A stretch of DNA of 64,000 nucleotides from contig NZ_WEGI01000024.1 of NCBI RefSeq assembly GCF_009604425.1, positions 1 through 64,000 on the forward strand. The letters run 5' to 3'. The position numbers and the translations under genes are program-made. A model generated the notes under the pieces. It saw only the letters and a list, made by a program, of their open reading frames with translations, ran no database searches and was not told where the DNA came from. The DNA is from Nocardia aurantia. Its GTDB lineage: Bacteria; Actinomycetota; Actinomycetes; Mycobacteriales; Mycobacteriaceae. Positions 48,294 through 57,363 of this stretch are shown piece by piece. The first letter of the stretch is position 1. Each line of letters begins with the position of its first letter.

Positions 48294-48420
48294 GCAATGG
48301 GTTATGCGAGGTGCGGAGCCTCCCCGCCGACCTCCTAGCCATTCTGGTTGAACGATCGTAAAGTACCTGACATGCGCCGCTGTGGCAAGGATCAGTTCGA
48401 CTCGGTCGGAGGCGTCCCGT
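48294..48420 (-). repeat. Promoter-containing direct repeat R2
   Basis: Matches R1 (41953-42078), including ATGCGAGGTGCGGA, GACCTCCT, the operator and AAAGTAC, TGGCAAGGAT and CGTCCCGT. Lies downstream of the importer-TetR segment, in the same orientation as R1. Confidence 0.8.
48352..48388 (-). promoter_or_regulatory. Leftward promoter with TetR-type operator
   Basis: On the minus strand TTGCCA (48383-48388), 17 nt, TACTTT (48360-48365), ACGATCGT (48352-48359). No gene lies downstream in this direction; the transcript would be antisense to the TetR gene at 47556-48194. Confidence 0.7.
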
Positions 48421-48606
48421 GCGAGCCGATAGAGGTCCGTGCCGCCACGCCGAGGCGATCCCCGCCTGCTCGGTTTCGGCACCGGTTCATTGCACACTCC
48501 CATGGTTGACCACGCGCAAAGCCGACGCCGACCTCTTCCGAGCCGCTTCTCGCGTCGGATTGGAGTGGCAGCGTCGCGGAACGACAGCGGATGGGTCCGA
48601 CGGCCC

Positions 48607-48644
48607 TTGACAGGATAGGACAGCGCGCCTTACTTTACGATCGT
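48607..48644 (+). promoter_or_regulatory. Promoter with TetR-type operator (SDR-kinase-ligase operon)
   Basis: TTGACA (48607-48612), 18 nt, TACTTT (48631-48636), ACGATCGT (48637-48644). The best -35 in the set. It should drive the genes from 48660 or 48822 through 53209. Confidence 0.78.
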
Positions 48645-48659
48645 TCAGCCAGCTTTGGA

Positions 48660-48809
48660 ATGAGGATTATGCTTCGAACCACGTACACCGAAGATCGCTC
48701 CCGTGTCCGGTTGCTGGCCACGCTGGCGCCTCGGACGCGCGACGGCGGGGTCGGCTATGGCCCGCGGTCGATGCGCCTGGGTGACGGCCTCATCGAGCTG
48801 TTCGGCTGA
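48660..48809 (+). CDS. Possible 49-residue leader protein
   Basis: A short frame starts 15 nt after the operator (ATG at 48660) and ends 12 nt before the SDR gene. It reads MRIMLRTTYTEDRSRVRLLA and ends RLGDGLIELFG, with no family I know. Codon use is C/G-rich like the neighbours. Either a genuine small first gene of the operon or chance coding in its leader. Confidence 0.35.
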   Translation: MRIMLRTTYTEDRSRVRLLATLAPRTRDGGVGYGPRSMRLGDGLIELFG

Positions 48810-48821
48810 CGGGGGGCGACG

Positions 48822-49592
48822 ATGGAGTCGGATGTCTTCCCCGGGTTCGGACTCGACGGCAAGGTGGCCCTGGTCACCGGTGGTAGTCGGGGCCTGGGCC
48901 GCGAGATGGTGCTGGCGTTCGCCAACGCGGGCGCGGATGTGGTGATCGTGTCGCGCAAACTGGACGCGTGCGAGGAGGTCGCCGCCGAGGTCCGGGAACG
49001 GACCGGACGGCGCGCGCTCGCGGTGGCAACCCACGTTGCGGAATGGGCGGCGCAGGACAGCCTGGTCGACCGCGTCTACGAGGAGTTCGGCCGGCTGGAC
49101 GTGCTCGTCAACAATGCCGGGCTCTCACCGCTGTACCCGAGTTTGGACCAGGTGTCGGAGGAGCTGTTCGACAAGGTCATCGGCGTGAATCTCAAAGGTC
49201 CGTTCCGGCTGACCGCGCTGGTCGGGGCACGCATGGCAGCGGGCGAGGGTGGTTCGATCATCAACATCAGCAGCATCGCGGCCGAGCGACCCGGACCGAA
49301 AGAGTTGCCGTACGCCGCGGCGAAGGCCGGGCTCAACGCGCTGACCCAGGGCTTCGCGCAGGCCTACGGTCCATCGGTTCGGGTGAACGCGATCATGCCG
49401 GGTGCGTTCCTGACCGACGTCAGCACGCACTGGGACATGGAGGCGGTCGAGAAACTGCTGGTTCGCTACCCGCTGCGCCGGGCCGGACGCCCGAGCGAGA
49501 TCGTCGGGGCGGCCCTGTATCTGGCGAGTGAAGCGTCGAGCTTCACGAGTGGGGCCGTCCTGGCCGTCGACGGCGGGCGAACGGCACAATGA
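48822..49592 (+). CDS. Short-chain dehydrogenase/reductase (operon gene 1)
   Basis: 256 residues, classical SDR: LVTGGSRGLGREM (cofactor), VNNAGLSPL, catalytic Ser in INISSIAAE and the Tyr-Lys pair in LPYAAAKAGL. The head of an operon with a kinase, a CoA ligase and an enoyl-CoA hydratase. In the Pseudomonas lva pathway an SDR reduces the 4-oxo group of the acyl-CoA before phosphorylation; the same role is possible here. GGGGGCGACG precedes the ATG. Confidence 0.85.
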   Translation: MESDVFPGFGLDGKVALVTGGSRGLGREMVLAFANAGADVVIVSRKLDACEEVAAEVRERTGRRALAVATHVAEWAAQDSLVDRVYEEFGRLDVLVNNAGLSPLYPSLDQVSEELFDKVIGVNLKGPFRLTALVGARMAAGEGGSIINISSIAAERPGPKELPYAAAKAGLNALTQGFAQAYGPSVRVNAIMPGAFLTDVSTHWDMEAVEKLLVRYPLRRAGRPSEIVGAALYLASEASSFTSGAVLAVDGGRTAQ

Positions 49593-50725
49593 CGAGCTCG
49601 CAGGAAGGCTCCTCGATGACGCGGGGATTCGAAGCCGGTACGGAGCCCGTCCCGGACTCGTCCACGGGGCGTGTCGATGTCGACCGGCTCACCGGCTGGC
49701 TCGACGCGAACGGGGTCGGTTCCGGACCGATCACCGGTCTGGTGCCGTTGGCAGGCGGCACCCAGAATCTGCTGCTGCGCTTCACCCGCGCCGGCCGGGA
49801 CTACGTGCTGCGCATGCCCCCGGAGCACAAGCGGGCCAACAGCGACTCGACCATGGTGCGGGAGGCGACCGTGCTCGCCGGGCTCGCCGGCTCGGATGTT
49901 CCGCACCCCCGGTTCGTTGCCCTGTGCGAGGACTTGGACCTGTTCGGTTGCTGCTTCTTCGTGATGGAGGCGGTGGACGGGTACTCGGCCATGTCGGAGT
50001 TGCCGCAGGTCTTCCGTGAGGACCCGGCCTTGCAACGGCGCATGGGCATGTCGCTGGTCGACGTCCTGGCAGCACTGGGTCGGGTCGACCCGGTGGCAGC
50101 CGGCGTCGCGCACTTGGGCAACGCTGACGGATGGCTCGAACGGCAGGTCTCGCGGTGGCAGCGTCAACTCGACTCCTACGCCGAGTTCGAGCGGTGGCCG
50201 GGCCCCGAGACCCTCGGCGATGTGGCCGGACTGGGCCGGTGGCTGCAGGCGCGGGTGCCCCGCAGCTGGCGCCCCGGCGTGATTCACGGCGACTTCCACC
50301 TCGGCAACATCCTCTTCAGCCGTACCGCCCCCGAAGTGGCCGCGATCCTCGACTGGGAACTCGCCACGATCGGCGACCCGCTTCTGGACCTCGGGCACCT
50401 ACTGGCCACCTGGCCCGGCCCCGGCGGGCCCGGGCGCACCCCTCCTGCCGCGCCGATGCCAGGACTGCCGGACCGCGCCGCGATCATCGAACGCTACGCG
50501 GCCGGCAGCGATCGAGACCTGGGTGCGGAATTCGTCCTGATCGACTGGTACCAGGCCCTCGCCTGCTACCGGCTCGCCATCCTCCTGGAAGGCAGCCATG
50601 CGCGGGCTTCGGCCGGCCGGGCGCCCGCCGAGATCGGCGCGCAGCTGCACCGTGCGGCAGTCACCCTCGTCGAACAGGGCCTCGGCCTCGCTCGCGGGGC
50701 GACCGGGCTACCGCACTCAGAGTGA
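49589..50725 (+). CDS. APH-type phosphotransferase (hydroxyacyl-CoA kinase-like)
   Basis: 378 residues of the aminoglycoside-phosphotransferase/ACAD10-11 kinase family. It has LVPLAGGTQNLLLRFTRAG, YVLRMPPE, the catalytic loop GVIHGDFHLGNILF and the metal motif AILDWELATIGDPLLDLGHL. Beside acyl-CoA genes such kinases act on 4-hydroxyacyl-CoA rather than antibiotics. The ATG overlaps the SDR stop; a second ATG at 49616 with AGGAAGG in front is an equally likely start. A second kinase with an extra domain is at 55524. Confidence 0.82.
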   Translation: MTSSQEGSSMTRGFEAGTEPVPDSSTGRVDVDRLTGWLDANGVGSGPITGLVPLAGGTQNLLLRFTRAGRDYVLRMPPEHKRANSDSTMVREATVLAGLAGSDVPHPRFVALCEDLDLFGCCFFVMEAVDGYSAMSELPQVFREDPALQRRMGMSLVDVLAALGRVDPVAAGVAHLGNADGWLERQVSRWQRQLDSYAEFERWPGPETLGDVAGLGRWLQARVPRSWRPGVIHGDFHLGNILFSRTAPEVAAILDWELATIGDPLLDLGHLLATWPGPGGPGRTPPAAPMPGLPDRAAIIERYAAGSDRDLGAEFVLIDWYQALACYRLAILLEGSHARASAGRAPAEIGAQLHRAAVTLVEQGLGLARGATGLPHSE

Positions 50726-50872
50726 GAGACCACGATCGATGACGACGATGGGCTGGGACACGTAGGACCCATGCGGCTGGGCGGTGTCGACCACCTCGCT
50801 CCGGCCGCGCGGCCGACCTCGTCATGAGACCGGGTCGCTACGGACGAGCCGGTCGGAAGAAAGAAGGCAGAG

Positions 50873-52435
50873 ATGTATCCGGGCAAGTACGCCGTCGAGC
50901 GAGCGGACCAGCCATGTTTCATCATGGCGGGCACGGGCGAGACCGTGACCTACGCCGAATTCGAGGCGCGGACCAACCGCCTCGCCCATGTTCTGCGAGA
51001 AGCCGGGCTCGGCTTCCGCGACCACTACACGGTGTTCATGGAGAACAACGCCAGGTACCTGGAGGCCTGTGGGGCGGGCGAGCGAACGGGGCTCTACTGC
51101 ACCGCCGCGAACTCGCATCTCACCGCTACCGAGCTGGCCTACATCCTGGAGAACAGCGAGTCCAGGGCGCTGATCGCGTCCGCGGCGACGCTGCCCGTCG
51201 CCGCCGCCGCGGCCGCGCAGGTCCCGGCGGTCGAGCTGCTGCTGGTGGTGGACGATGCCGGCGTGCTGACCCCTGCCGATCGCGGTCGTTTCCGGGACTT
51301 CGCCGACGCCACCTCTGTCCACCCAGACACTCCTGTCGCCGACGAGCGACGTGGCCGGGTGATGCTCTACTCCTCGGGCACCACGGGCCGTCCCAAGGGC
51401 ATCCTCTACGAGCTGCCGGATGTACCACCGGACACGCTGCTCGACCCACAGGAATTCCTCGCGTCGCTGTACGGCTACCGGGAGGGAATCACCTATCTCT
51501 CGCCCGCCCCGCTCTATCATTCCGGCCCGCAGGGCGCCGTCGGCTTGACCATCCGGATGGGTGGCACCGTGATCATCATGGAGCGCTTCGACGCCGAGGA
51601 GTACCTCCGCCTCGTCGACAAGTACCGGGTGACGCACTCGCAGCTCGTGCCGACGATGTTCTCCCGCATGCTCAAGCTGCCCGACGAGGTCCGGCTCTCC
51701 TACGACGTGTCTTCGCTGGAGGTCGTGGTGCACGCGGCGGCGCCCTGCCCGGTACCGGTCAAGGAGCAGATGATCGACTGGTGGGGGCCGATCATCCTGG
51801 AGTACTACGGCGCCACTGAGGCGATGGGGTTCGTCGCGTGCACCTCGGAGGAGTGGCTCGCGCACAAGGGCACCGTCGGACGGGTGGTGTTCGGTGAGCT
51901 GCACGTCTGCGACGACGACATGAACGAGGTTCCGGCCGGCATCACGGGCACCTTGTGGTTCGTCATGTCGAAGCCGGTGCGGTACTTCAACGACCCGGAG
52001 CGCAGCAAGGAGGCGCACTCTCCCGACGGCCGGATGTGCACGGTCGGCGACGTCGGCTACGTGGACGAGGACGGATTCGTCTACCTCACCGACCGCAAGA
52101 CCTTCATGATCATCTCCGGCGGTGTGAACATCTACCCCCAGGAGACCGAGAACCTGCTGATCACGCATCCCATGGTGGCCGACGCGGCGGTGTTCGGCAT
52201 CCCGCATCCGGACCTCGGCGAGGAGGTCAAGGCAGCGGTGGAGCTCCTGCCGGGGGTCGAGGCAGGGCCCGAGCTGGCGGACGAGTTGATCCAGTTCTGC
52301 CGCGACAACCTCTCCCGGCACAAGTGTCCCCGTTCGATCGATTTCGAGGACAAACTGCCGCGGTTGGCGACGGGGAAGCTCTACAAACGCCAGTTGCGCG
52401 ACAAATACTGGGCCGACGGCCCCGCACGCATCTGA
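50873..52435 (+). CDS. Acyl-CoA synthetase (AMP-forming)
   Basis: 520 residues. P-loop VMLYSSGTTGRPKGILYEL, adenylate motif LEYYGATEAMGF, GDVGYVDEDGFVYLTDRK and the C-terminal RLATGKLYKRQLRDKY with the catalytic lysine. NIYPQETENLLITHP marks the FadD-like medium/long-chain and aryl group. GAAAGAAGGCAGAG precedes the ATG. It probably puts CoA on the imported or ring-opened acid at the start of the pathway. It lies 147 nt after the kinase and 21 nt before an enoyl-CoA hydratase. Confidence 0.88.
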   Translation: MYPGKYAVERADQPCFIMAGTGETVTYAEFEARTNRLAHVLREAGLGFRDHYTVFMENNARYLEACGAGERTGLYCTAANSHLTATELAYILENSESRALIASAATLPVAAAAAAQVPAVELLLVVDDAGVLTPADRGRFRDFADATSVHPDTPVADERRGRVMLYSSGTTGRPKGILYELPDVPPDTLLDPQEFLASLYGYREGITYLSPAPLYHSGPQGAVGLTIRMGGTVIIMERFDAEEYLRLVDKYRVTHSQLVPTMFSRMLKLPDEVRLSYDVSSLEVVVHAAAPCPVPVKEQMIDWWGPIILEYYGATEAMGFVACTSEEWLAHKGTVGRVVFGELHVCDDDMNEVPAGITGTLWFVMSKPVRYFNDPERSKEAHSPDGRMCTVGDVGYVDEDGFVYLTDRKTFMIISGGVNIYPQETENLLITHPMVADAAVFGIPHPDLGEEVKAAVELLPGVEAGPELADELIQFCRDNLSRHKCPRSIDFEDKLPRLATGKLYKRQLRDKYWADGPARI

Positions 52436-52456
52436 TGAGCAACCTGAGGAGATTGC

Positions 52457-53209
52457 ATGAAACGCGTGAGTACTGAGCGTCGAGGGCGGGTGCTCGTCAT
52501 TCGGATGGACCGGCCGGAGAAGCGCAACGCGGTCGACGCCGCGATGACCGCCCAACTCGACGCGGCGCTCGACGAGCTCGAGGACGATCCCGACTTGTGG
52601 TGCGGCGTTCTCACCGGCGGACCGGACATGTTCTGCGCGGGTACGGACCTGGCGAACGGCCGGGGCGCGCCGACGGAGCGTGGCGGGAACTACGGCATCG
52701 TCAAGCGGAAGCGGAAAACTCCGCTGATCGCCGCGGTGGACGGGATCGCGTACGGCGGCGGTTTCGAGATTGTGCTGGCCTGCGACATGGTTGTGGCCGG
52801 CCGGTCGGCGCGTTTCGCCCTGCCGGAGGTGTCCCGAGGGGTGATCGCGGACTGCGGGGCGCTGTTCCGGACGCCGAGGCCCCTACCACTGAATGCCGCG
52901 AAGCAGATGCTGCTGACCGGGCAGCCGATGTCCGCCGTCCGAGCTCATGCGCTCGGCCTGGTCGGAGAGCTGGTCGAGGACGGCGCCGCGCTCGAGGGCG
53001 CCCTCGTCCTCGCCGAACAGATCTGCGGCAATTCACCCTTCGCGGTCGGTGTCACGCTCGAGGCGGTCGAGCAGGTCGCCGGTGCCGCCGACGAGGAGGG
53101 CTGGACAGTCACCGCCGGGGCCTCCGCGGCGATCGCCGACAGCGCCGACCGCTTCGAGGGCGTCGCGGCGTTCCTGGAGAAGCGCAAGCCCAATTGGGTG
53201 GGACGGTAA
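52457..53209 (+). CDS. Enoyl-CoA hydratase/isomerase family protein
   Basis: 250-residue crotonase with VLVIRMDRPEKRNAVDAAMT, oxyanion segments MFCAGTDLANG and IAYGGGFEIVLACDMV (first catalytic Glu present) and EVSRGVIADCGALFRTPR. The second Glu position is occupied by Asp-Cys rather than Pro-Gly-Gly, so hydratase activity is not certain. GAGGAG lies upstream of the ATG. Last gene of the operon that starts near 48.6 kb. Confidence 0.83.
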   Translation: MKRVSTERRGRVLVIRMDRPEKRNAVDAAMTAQLDAALDELEDDPDLWCGVLTGGPDMFCAGTDLANGRGAPTERGGNYGIVKRKRKTPLIAAVDGIAYGGGFEIVLACDMVVAGRSARFALPEVSRGVIADCGALFRTPRPLPLNAAKQMLLTGQPMSAVRAHALGLVGELVEDGAALEGALVLAEQICGNSPFAVGVTLEAVEQVAGAADEEGWTVTAGASAAIADSADRFEGVAAFLEKRKPNWVGR

Positions 53210-53445
53210 CACTGCGCGGTCCTGACGGACCGTCGGGACGAGCTGTTGCAGCCGCCGCGCGGCGTTCCGAACTCGGTCTGCCGGGCCGTCGCCGAGTCCT
53301 CGGTGAAGCCGGAGGCTGGTACCCCTCGGACCTGAACGCTTGTTCGGGGTGCTCGGTCGGCGAGGCGCCCAATCGGCGGCCCGGTTCGTCGATTTTGTAG
53401 AGGTGTATCCGTGCTCTTTCATCGGCGCAATCACTTGTGTCATTC

Positions 53446-53464
53446 TTGACTTAACGATCGTTTA
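53446..53464 (+). promoter_or_regulatory. TetR-type operator upstream of the ACAD-TetR-kinase operon
   Basis: TTGACT (53446-53451) runs into TTAACGATCGTTTA, the most complete palindrome of the set (core 53454-53461). It ends 9 nt before the GTG of the acyl-CoA dehydrogenase, so bound repressor would cover the start region, and it overlaps the AGGAGG ribosome site region. Confidence 0.72.
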
Positions 53465-53473
53465 GGAGGATTT

Positions 53474-54733
53474 GTGGATTTCACGCTTCCCGTGGAACTG
53501 AGCCAGAAGCTGCACGAGCTCGACGCTTTCATCGAGGCTGAGATCAAGCCTTTGCAGGCTCAGGACGACAATGAGAGGTTCTTCGATCATCGGAGGGAAT
53601 GGGCGCGAACGGACTTCGAGGCCGGCGGCATTCCGCGACGGGAGTGGGAGGAACTGCTGGGCGAAATGCGCCGCCGAGCGGACGCCGCGGGCTGGTTGCG
53701 TTACGCCCTGCCCAAGTCCGTCGGCGGGCAGGACGGCTCCAACTTCGACATGGCCGTGATCCGCGAGCATCTCGCGCACAAGGGTCTCGGGCTGCACAAC
53801 GATCTGCAGAACGAATCCAGTGTGGTCGGGAACTTCCCGATCGCGCACATGCTGCTCGCCTTCGCCACGCCCGATCAGCTCGACGAGTACATGGAGCCGA
53901 TGCTTCTCGGCGAGGGGGGGATCGGGTTCGGCCTGACCGAGCCCGACCACGGCTCGGACGCCACCTGGATGGAGACCCGCGCGGTCCGTGACGGGGACGA
54001 CTGGATCATCAACGGCGCCAAGCGGTGGAACTCCGGGATGCACTCGGCCACCCACGACGTGGTGTTCGCCCGCACCAGCGGGAAGGACGGCGAAGCCCGC
54101 GGCATCACCGCTTTCTTCGTACCGGTGAACTCGCCCGGATTCTCGGTGGACTCTTTCTGGTGGACGCTGAACATGCCCACCGACCACGCCGAAGTGACCC
54201 TCACCGACGTTCGGGTGCCGAACTCGGCGATCTTCGGCGAAGAGGGCATGGGGTTGGCGGTGGCGCAGACCTTCGTGCACGAGAACCGGATCCGCCAGGC
54301 CGCCGCCGGGATCGGCGCGGGCCAGTTCTGCATCGACCGCGCCGTGGCCTATGCCCGCGATCGGGTGACGTTCGGGGCGCCGCTGGCCACCCGCCAGGCC
54401 GTCCAGTGGCCACTGGTGGAGTTGCAGACCGAGGCGGAGATGCTACGCGGGCTGGTCCGAAAGACCGCATGGGAACTCGACCGGGTACCCCACATGGAGA
54501 TCAGCGACAAGGTCTCGATGTGCAACTACCGAGCGAACCGATTCGTGTGTGAGGCGGCTGATCGGGCCATGCAGGTGCACGGCGGGCTGGGATACTCGCG
54601 GCACACACCCTTCGAGCACATCTACCGCCATCACCGCCGCTACCGAATCACCGAGGGGGCCGAGGAGATTCAGATGCGCAAGGTCGCCGGCTACCTCTTC
54701 GGCTTCGCCGGGCCCAACAAGGTGCGCAGATGA
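53474..54733 (+). CDS. Acyl-CoA dehydrogenase
   Basis: 419 residues. FGLTEPDHGSDATWMETRAV and WIINGAKRWNSGM are FAD-contact segments; RYRITEGAEEIQMRKVAGYL holds the expected catalytic Glu (about 394) of the short/medium-chain type. GTG at 53474 follows AGGAGGATTT. Distinct from the ACAD10/11 enzyme at 19128 and the LCAD/IVD-type one at 59676, so the window encodes three different dehydrogenase types. Followed by TetR and the kinase with DUF6285-like tail. Confidence 0.88.
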   Translation: MDFTLPVELSQKLHELDAFIEAEIKPLQAQDDNERFFDHRREWARTDFEAGGIPRREWEELLGEMRRRADAAGWLRYALPKSVGGQDGSNFDMAVIREHLAHKGLGLHNDLQNESSVVGNFPIAHMLLAFATPDQLDEYMEPMLLGEGGIGFGLTEPDHGSDATWMETRAVRDGDDWIINGAKRWNSGMHSATHDVVFARTSGKDGEARGITAFFVPVNSPGFSVDSFWWTLNMPTDHAEVTLTDVRVPNSAIFGEEGMGLAVAQTFVHENRIRQAAAGIGAGQFCIDRAVAYARDRVTFGAPLATRQAVQWPLVELQTEAEMLRGLVRKTAWELDRVPHMEISDKVSMCNYRANRFVCEAADRAMQVHGGLGYSRHTPFEHIYRHHRRYRITEGAEEIQMRKVAGYLFGFAGPNKVRR

Positions 54734-54868
54734 CCAGGAAATTCGGTGAACTCGCCGATCGGCTCGTCGGCGATCGAGCGAAGCGTTCAAACCCGTCTCG
54801 GTACTGCCCGGTACACTTCCGCGAAGCGTCCGGAGCCCCGGGCGGGCCGGTGAACTGGAGAGGGATCG

Positions 54869-55507
54869 ATGGCGCGAGCACACCAGCCGGCCGCGCGGCC
54901 CACGAGCGCGGCGCCGGGCGTCGCAGCGATCATCGAAGCGTCGATCGTGACCATGGCCGAGCACGGCTACCACGGGACGTCGGTGCGGGACATCGCGGAA
55001 CGGGCCGGGCTGAGCGCCACGGCAATGTATCACTACTTCCCGTCGAAGCAGGCCCTGCTCGCGATGATCATGGAGCGCGGGATCGACGCGTTGCTGGACC
55101 GGACCCGCACGGCGCTGCAGCGGGCGGGGAACAATCCGGCCAATCGGCTGTGCGCGCTCGTCGAGGAGCAGGTCCTCTTCCACGTCGAGGACCCGCACAG
55201 CACTCTGCTGGGCACCAGCGAGCTGAGGGCGCTGGAGGAGCCGGCGCGCACCCCGCACCTGGCCAAGCGGCACGCGCAGCAGCGGATGTTCGACGACGTG
55301 GTGTCTCAGGGCGTCGAACTCGGGGCCTTCCGCACACCGCTGCCCACCGAGGCGTCCCGGGCGATCGTCGTGATGTGCACGGGCGTCGCGAGCTGGTTCT
55401 CGCCGGACGGACCCGCCTCGGCGGAGGAGATCGTGCGCCGCTACCAGCGCTTGGCGCTGGACATGGTCGACGCCGTAGCTCTCGCTCCGTGGGAGATCCC
55501 CGCCTGA
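54869..55507 (+). CDS. TetR-family regulator (candidate regulon repressor)
   Basis: 212 residues. DNA-binding domain about 20-75: IVTMAEHGYHGTSVRDIAER, LSATAMYHYFPSKQALL. ATG at 54869 follows GGAGAGGG. It lies inside an operon headed by a regulon operator, so autoregulation is expected, and no other TetR gene is nearer to the 53.4-62 kb operators. Paralogue of the protein at 47556. I regard it as the most likely reader of ACGATCGT sites, by position only. Confidence 0.85.
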   Translation: MARAHQPAARPTSAAPGVAAIIEASIVTMAEHGYHGTSVRDIAERAGLSATAMYHYFPSKQALLAMIMERGIDALLDRTRTALQRAGNNPANRLCALVEEQVLFHVEDPHSTLLGTSELRALEEPARTPHLAKRHAQQRMFDDVVSQGVELGAFRTPLPTEASRAIVVMCTGVASWFSPDGPASAEEIVRRYQRLALDMVDAVALAPWEIPA

Positions 55508-55523
55508 CGCGTGAGCGTGGGGC

Positions 55524-56921
55524 ATGACCATCACCGACGAGACGCGCCGGCCCACCGGCGACCCGGCCGACCGGGCCGTGCTTGCGGAACGGCTCGCACG
55601 TCGGCTCACCGGCCTCTTCGGCGAGCGGGTGGAGGTCGTCGAGCTGCACCGGCTCACCGGCGGCGCAAGCCGAGAGACCTGGTCGTTCACCGCCCGGACC
55701 GGCTCGGCCGCGCATCGGCTGGTGCTGCGGCGCGACCCGCCCGGCACCGACCGTGCGGACGGTATGGCCATGGAGGCCCGGTCCATCGCGGCTGCGGAAC
55801 GGAACGGGGTCCCGGTACCGCCACTGGTCGATTACAGCACGGACGCCGCCGCTGTGGGGGCGCCGTACCTGCTCACCCGGCACGTCGACGGCGAGACGCT
55901 CGCTCGCCGACTGCTGCGCGACCCCGAGTACGCGCAAGCCCGGAGGAAACTGGCCGCGGAGCTGGGCCGAGCCGCTGCCCGGGTGCATGCGATCCCCGTA
56001 ACCGACGTGCCGGGACTGGAGCGCCGGGACCCGTTGGAACACCTCCGGCAGCTCTACGACGAGCTGGGCGAGCCGCTGCCGTCGATCGAGATCGCCCTGC
56101 ACTGGCTGACGAAGCACCGCCCGGCCGACGTGCCGGACACGGTCGTGCACGGTGACTTCCGCAACGGCAACATGATCGTCGCGGCGGACGGGCTCAAGGC
56201 TGTCCTCGACTGGGAGGAGGTGCATCTGGGCGACCCACGCGAGGACCTGGGCTGGCTGTGCGTGAAGAGCTGGCGGTTCGGCACCGCGCCTGCCGCGGGC
56301 GGGTTCGGCTCGCTCGATCAACTGCTCGACGGCTACGCCGAAGTCGCGGGCCACCGGCCCGACCCCGGCGCGGTCCGCTGGTGGCAGGTCTACGGCACCG
56401 CACGCTGGGCCGTGGGATGTCGGCAGATGGCTGAGCGACACCTCTCCGGTGCCGTGCCGTCGGTGGAACTGGCCGCGATCGGGCGGCGCGTGTGCGAGCA
56501 GGAACACGACCTGTTCCTCGCGCTCGGGCACCCTGTCGGCGAACTGCCGGACCTCGTCCAGGCCCCGCCGTCGGACCTGCACGGACGCCCCACCAGCCGC
56601 GAGCTGCTCGACGCCGTCTCGCTCTACCTGCGAGCGGACGTCATGTCCGGCACCACGGGGCGACTGAGCTTCAACGCCCGCGTCGCAGCCAACGTCATCG
56701 ACACCGTCGCGCGGGAGCTCGAGCTCGAGCCGGAGCAGGAGCGCCGTCACCACGAACGGCTTGCCCGCTACGGCCGCGCCGACCAAGCCGGCCTCGCCCT
56801 CGCGATCCGCGCCGGCGTCATCGACCCGGAGGATCCGGCGCTGCTCGCGGCGGTCCGGGCGGAAATAACCGACCGGGTTCTCGTGGCCAACCCGAATTAC
56901 CTGTCCCATCCCGGGGAATGA
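55524..56921 (+). CDS. APH-type kinase fused to a DUF6285-like domain (LvaA-LvaB-like)
   Basis: 465 residues. The first 340 or so are an APH-type kinase: LHRLTGGASRETWSF, HRLVLRRDPPG, catalytic loop TVVHGDFRNGNMIV and metal motif AVLDWEEVHLGDPREDLGWL. The last 120 residues (ELLDAVSLYLRADVMSGTTG, RLSFNARVAANVIDTVAREL, LVANPNYL) fit DUF6285, which I recall as the family of small proteins encoded next to such kinases, including LvaB. In Pseudomonas LvaA needs LvaB to phosphorylate 4-hydroxyacyl-CoA, so the fusion would be a one-chain version. Starts 16 nt after the TetR gene. Confidence 0.82.
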   Translation: MTITDETRRPTGDPADRAVLAERLARRLTGLFGERVEVVELHRLTGGASRETWSFTARTGSAAHRLVLRRDPPGTDRADGMAMEARSIAAAERNGVPVPPLVDYSTDAAAVGAPYLLTRHVDGETLARRLLRDPEYAQARRKLAAELGRAAARVHAIPVTDVPGLERRDPLEHLRQLYDELGEPLPSIEIALHWLTKHRPADVPDTVVHGDFRNGNMIVAADGLKAVLDWEEVHLGDPREDLGWLCVKSWRFGTAPAAGGFGSLDQLLDGYAEVAGHRPDPGAVRWWQVYGTARWAVGCRQMAERHLSGAVPSVELAAIGRRVCEQEHDLFLALGHPVGELPDLVQAPPSDLHGRPTSRELLDAVSLYLRADVMSGTTGRLSFNARVAANVIDTVARELELEPEQERRHHERLARYGRADQAGLALAIRAGVIDPEDPALLAAVRAEITDRVLVANPNYLSHPGE

Positions 56922-57363
56922 ACCTGCCACCAGCAGTGAGACCGCAGGGCCGGCTCGCCCGGCGATGCGCTGGTGGCCGGGCCGCGGCGGGTGTAGCTCC
57001 TTGCCGACCGACCCTCGGGTGGTGCGTGGTCGGCACGGAATCGCCCGCCGCGGCTGTCAGCCAGTACCGGTTCCGGCACAAGTAGCGCGGATCCGATCAG
57101 GAGTTCGACGGCGGAATGCGGCCGAACGGACTCGAGTGCGGGCCCGCGCCGGCCACGGTTCGGCGACGATCGGCACGCCGTTGCAGCGAAGAGCGTCGCC
57201 GGTATGAAGGGGCGCAGGTCAGCGCCTGTCGGACCGTGGTGCCGGAACGAGTCCGACCTGCTGCGTCCCGCGGACCGGGCAGGCGCACACCGGCGCGCTT
57301 GCCCGAACCGGACGGTTCACCGGTAATCGAGGCGGCCGCACTGCGAGATCGTGCGTGCTCCGC
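56922..57363. other. Gene-free stretch between convergent kinase and NMO genes
   Basis: 442 nt. Short Arg-rich frames only; no palindrome core, convincing hairpin or RNA gene recognised. Confidence 0.45.

Larger units (their letters stand above)
48195..48590. other. Intergenic region holding repeat R2
   Basis: 396 nt without a gene. It holds repeat R2 with its leftward promoter; the rest shows nothing I can name. Transcription from that promoter would run antisense into the TetR gene. Confidence 0.5.

Noticed and set aside
53320..53345. Further variant operator (GAACGCTTGT) downstream of the enoyl-CoA hydratase
   Set aside because: Half-site resemblance only, with no -10 or -35 in register and the full operator 110 bp further on.
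49589..56921. Aminoglycoside resistance from the two APH-type kinases
   Set aside because: Both sit inside acyl-CoA operons and one carries the DUF6285-like tail; hydroxyacyl-CoA kinase is the better fit.
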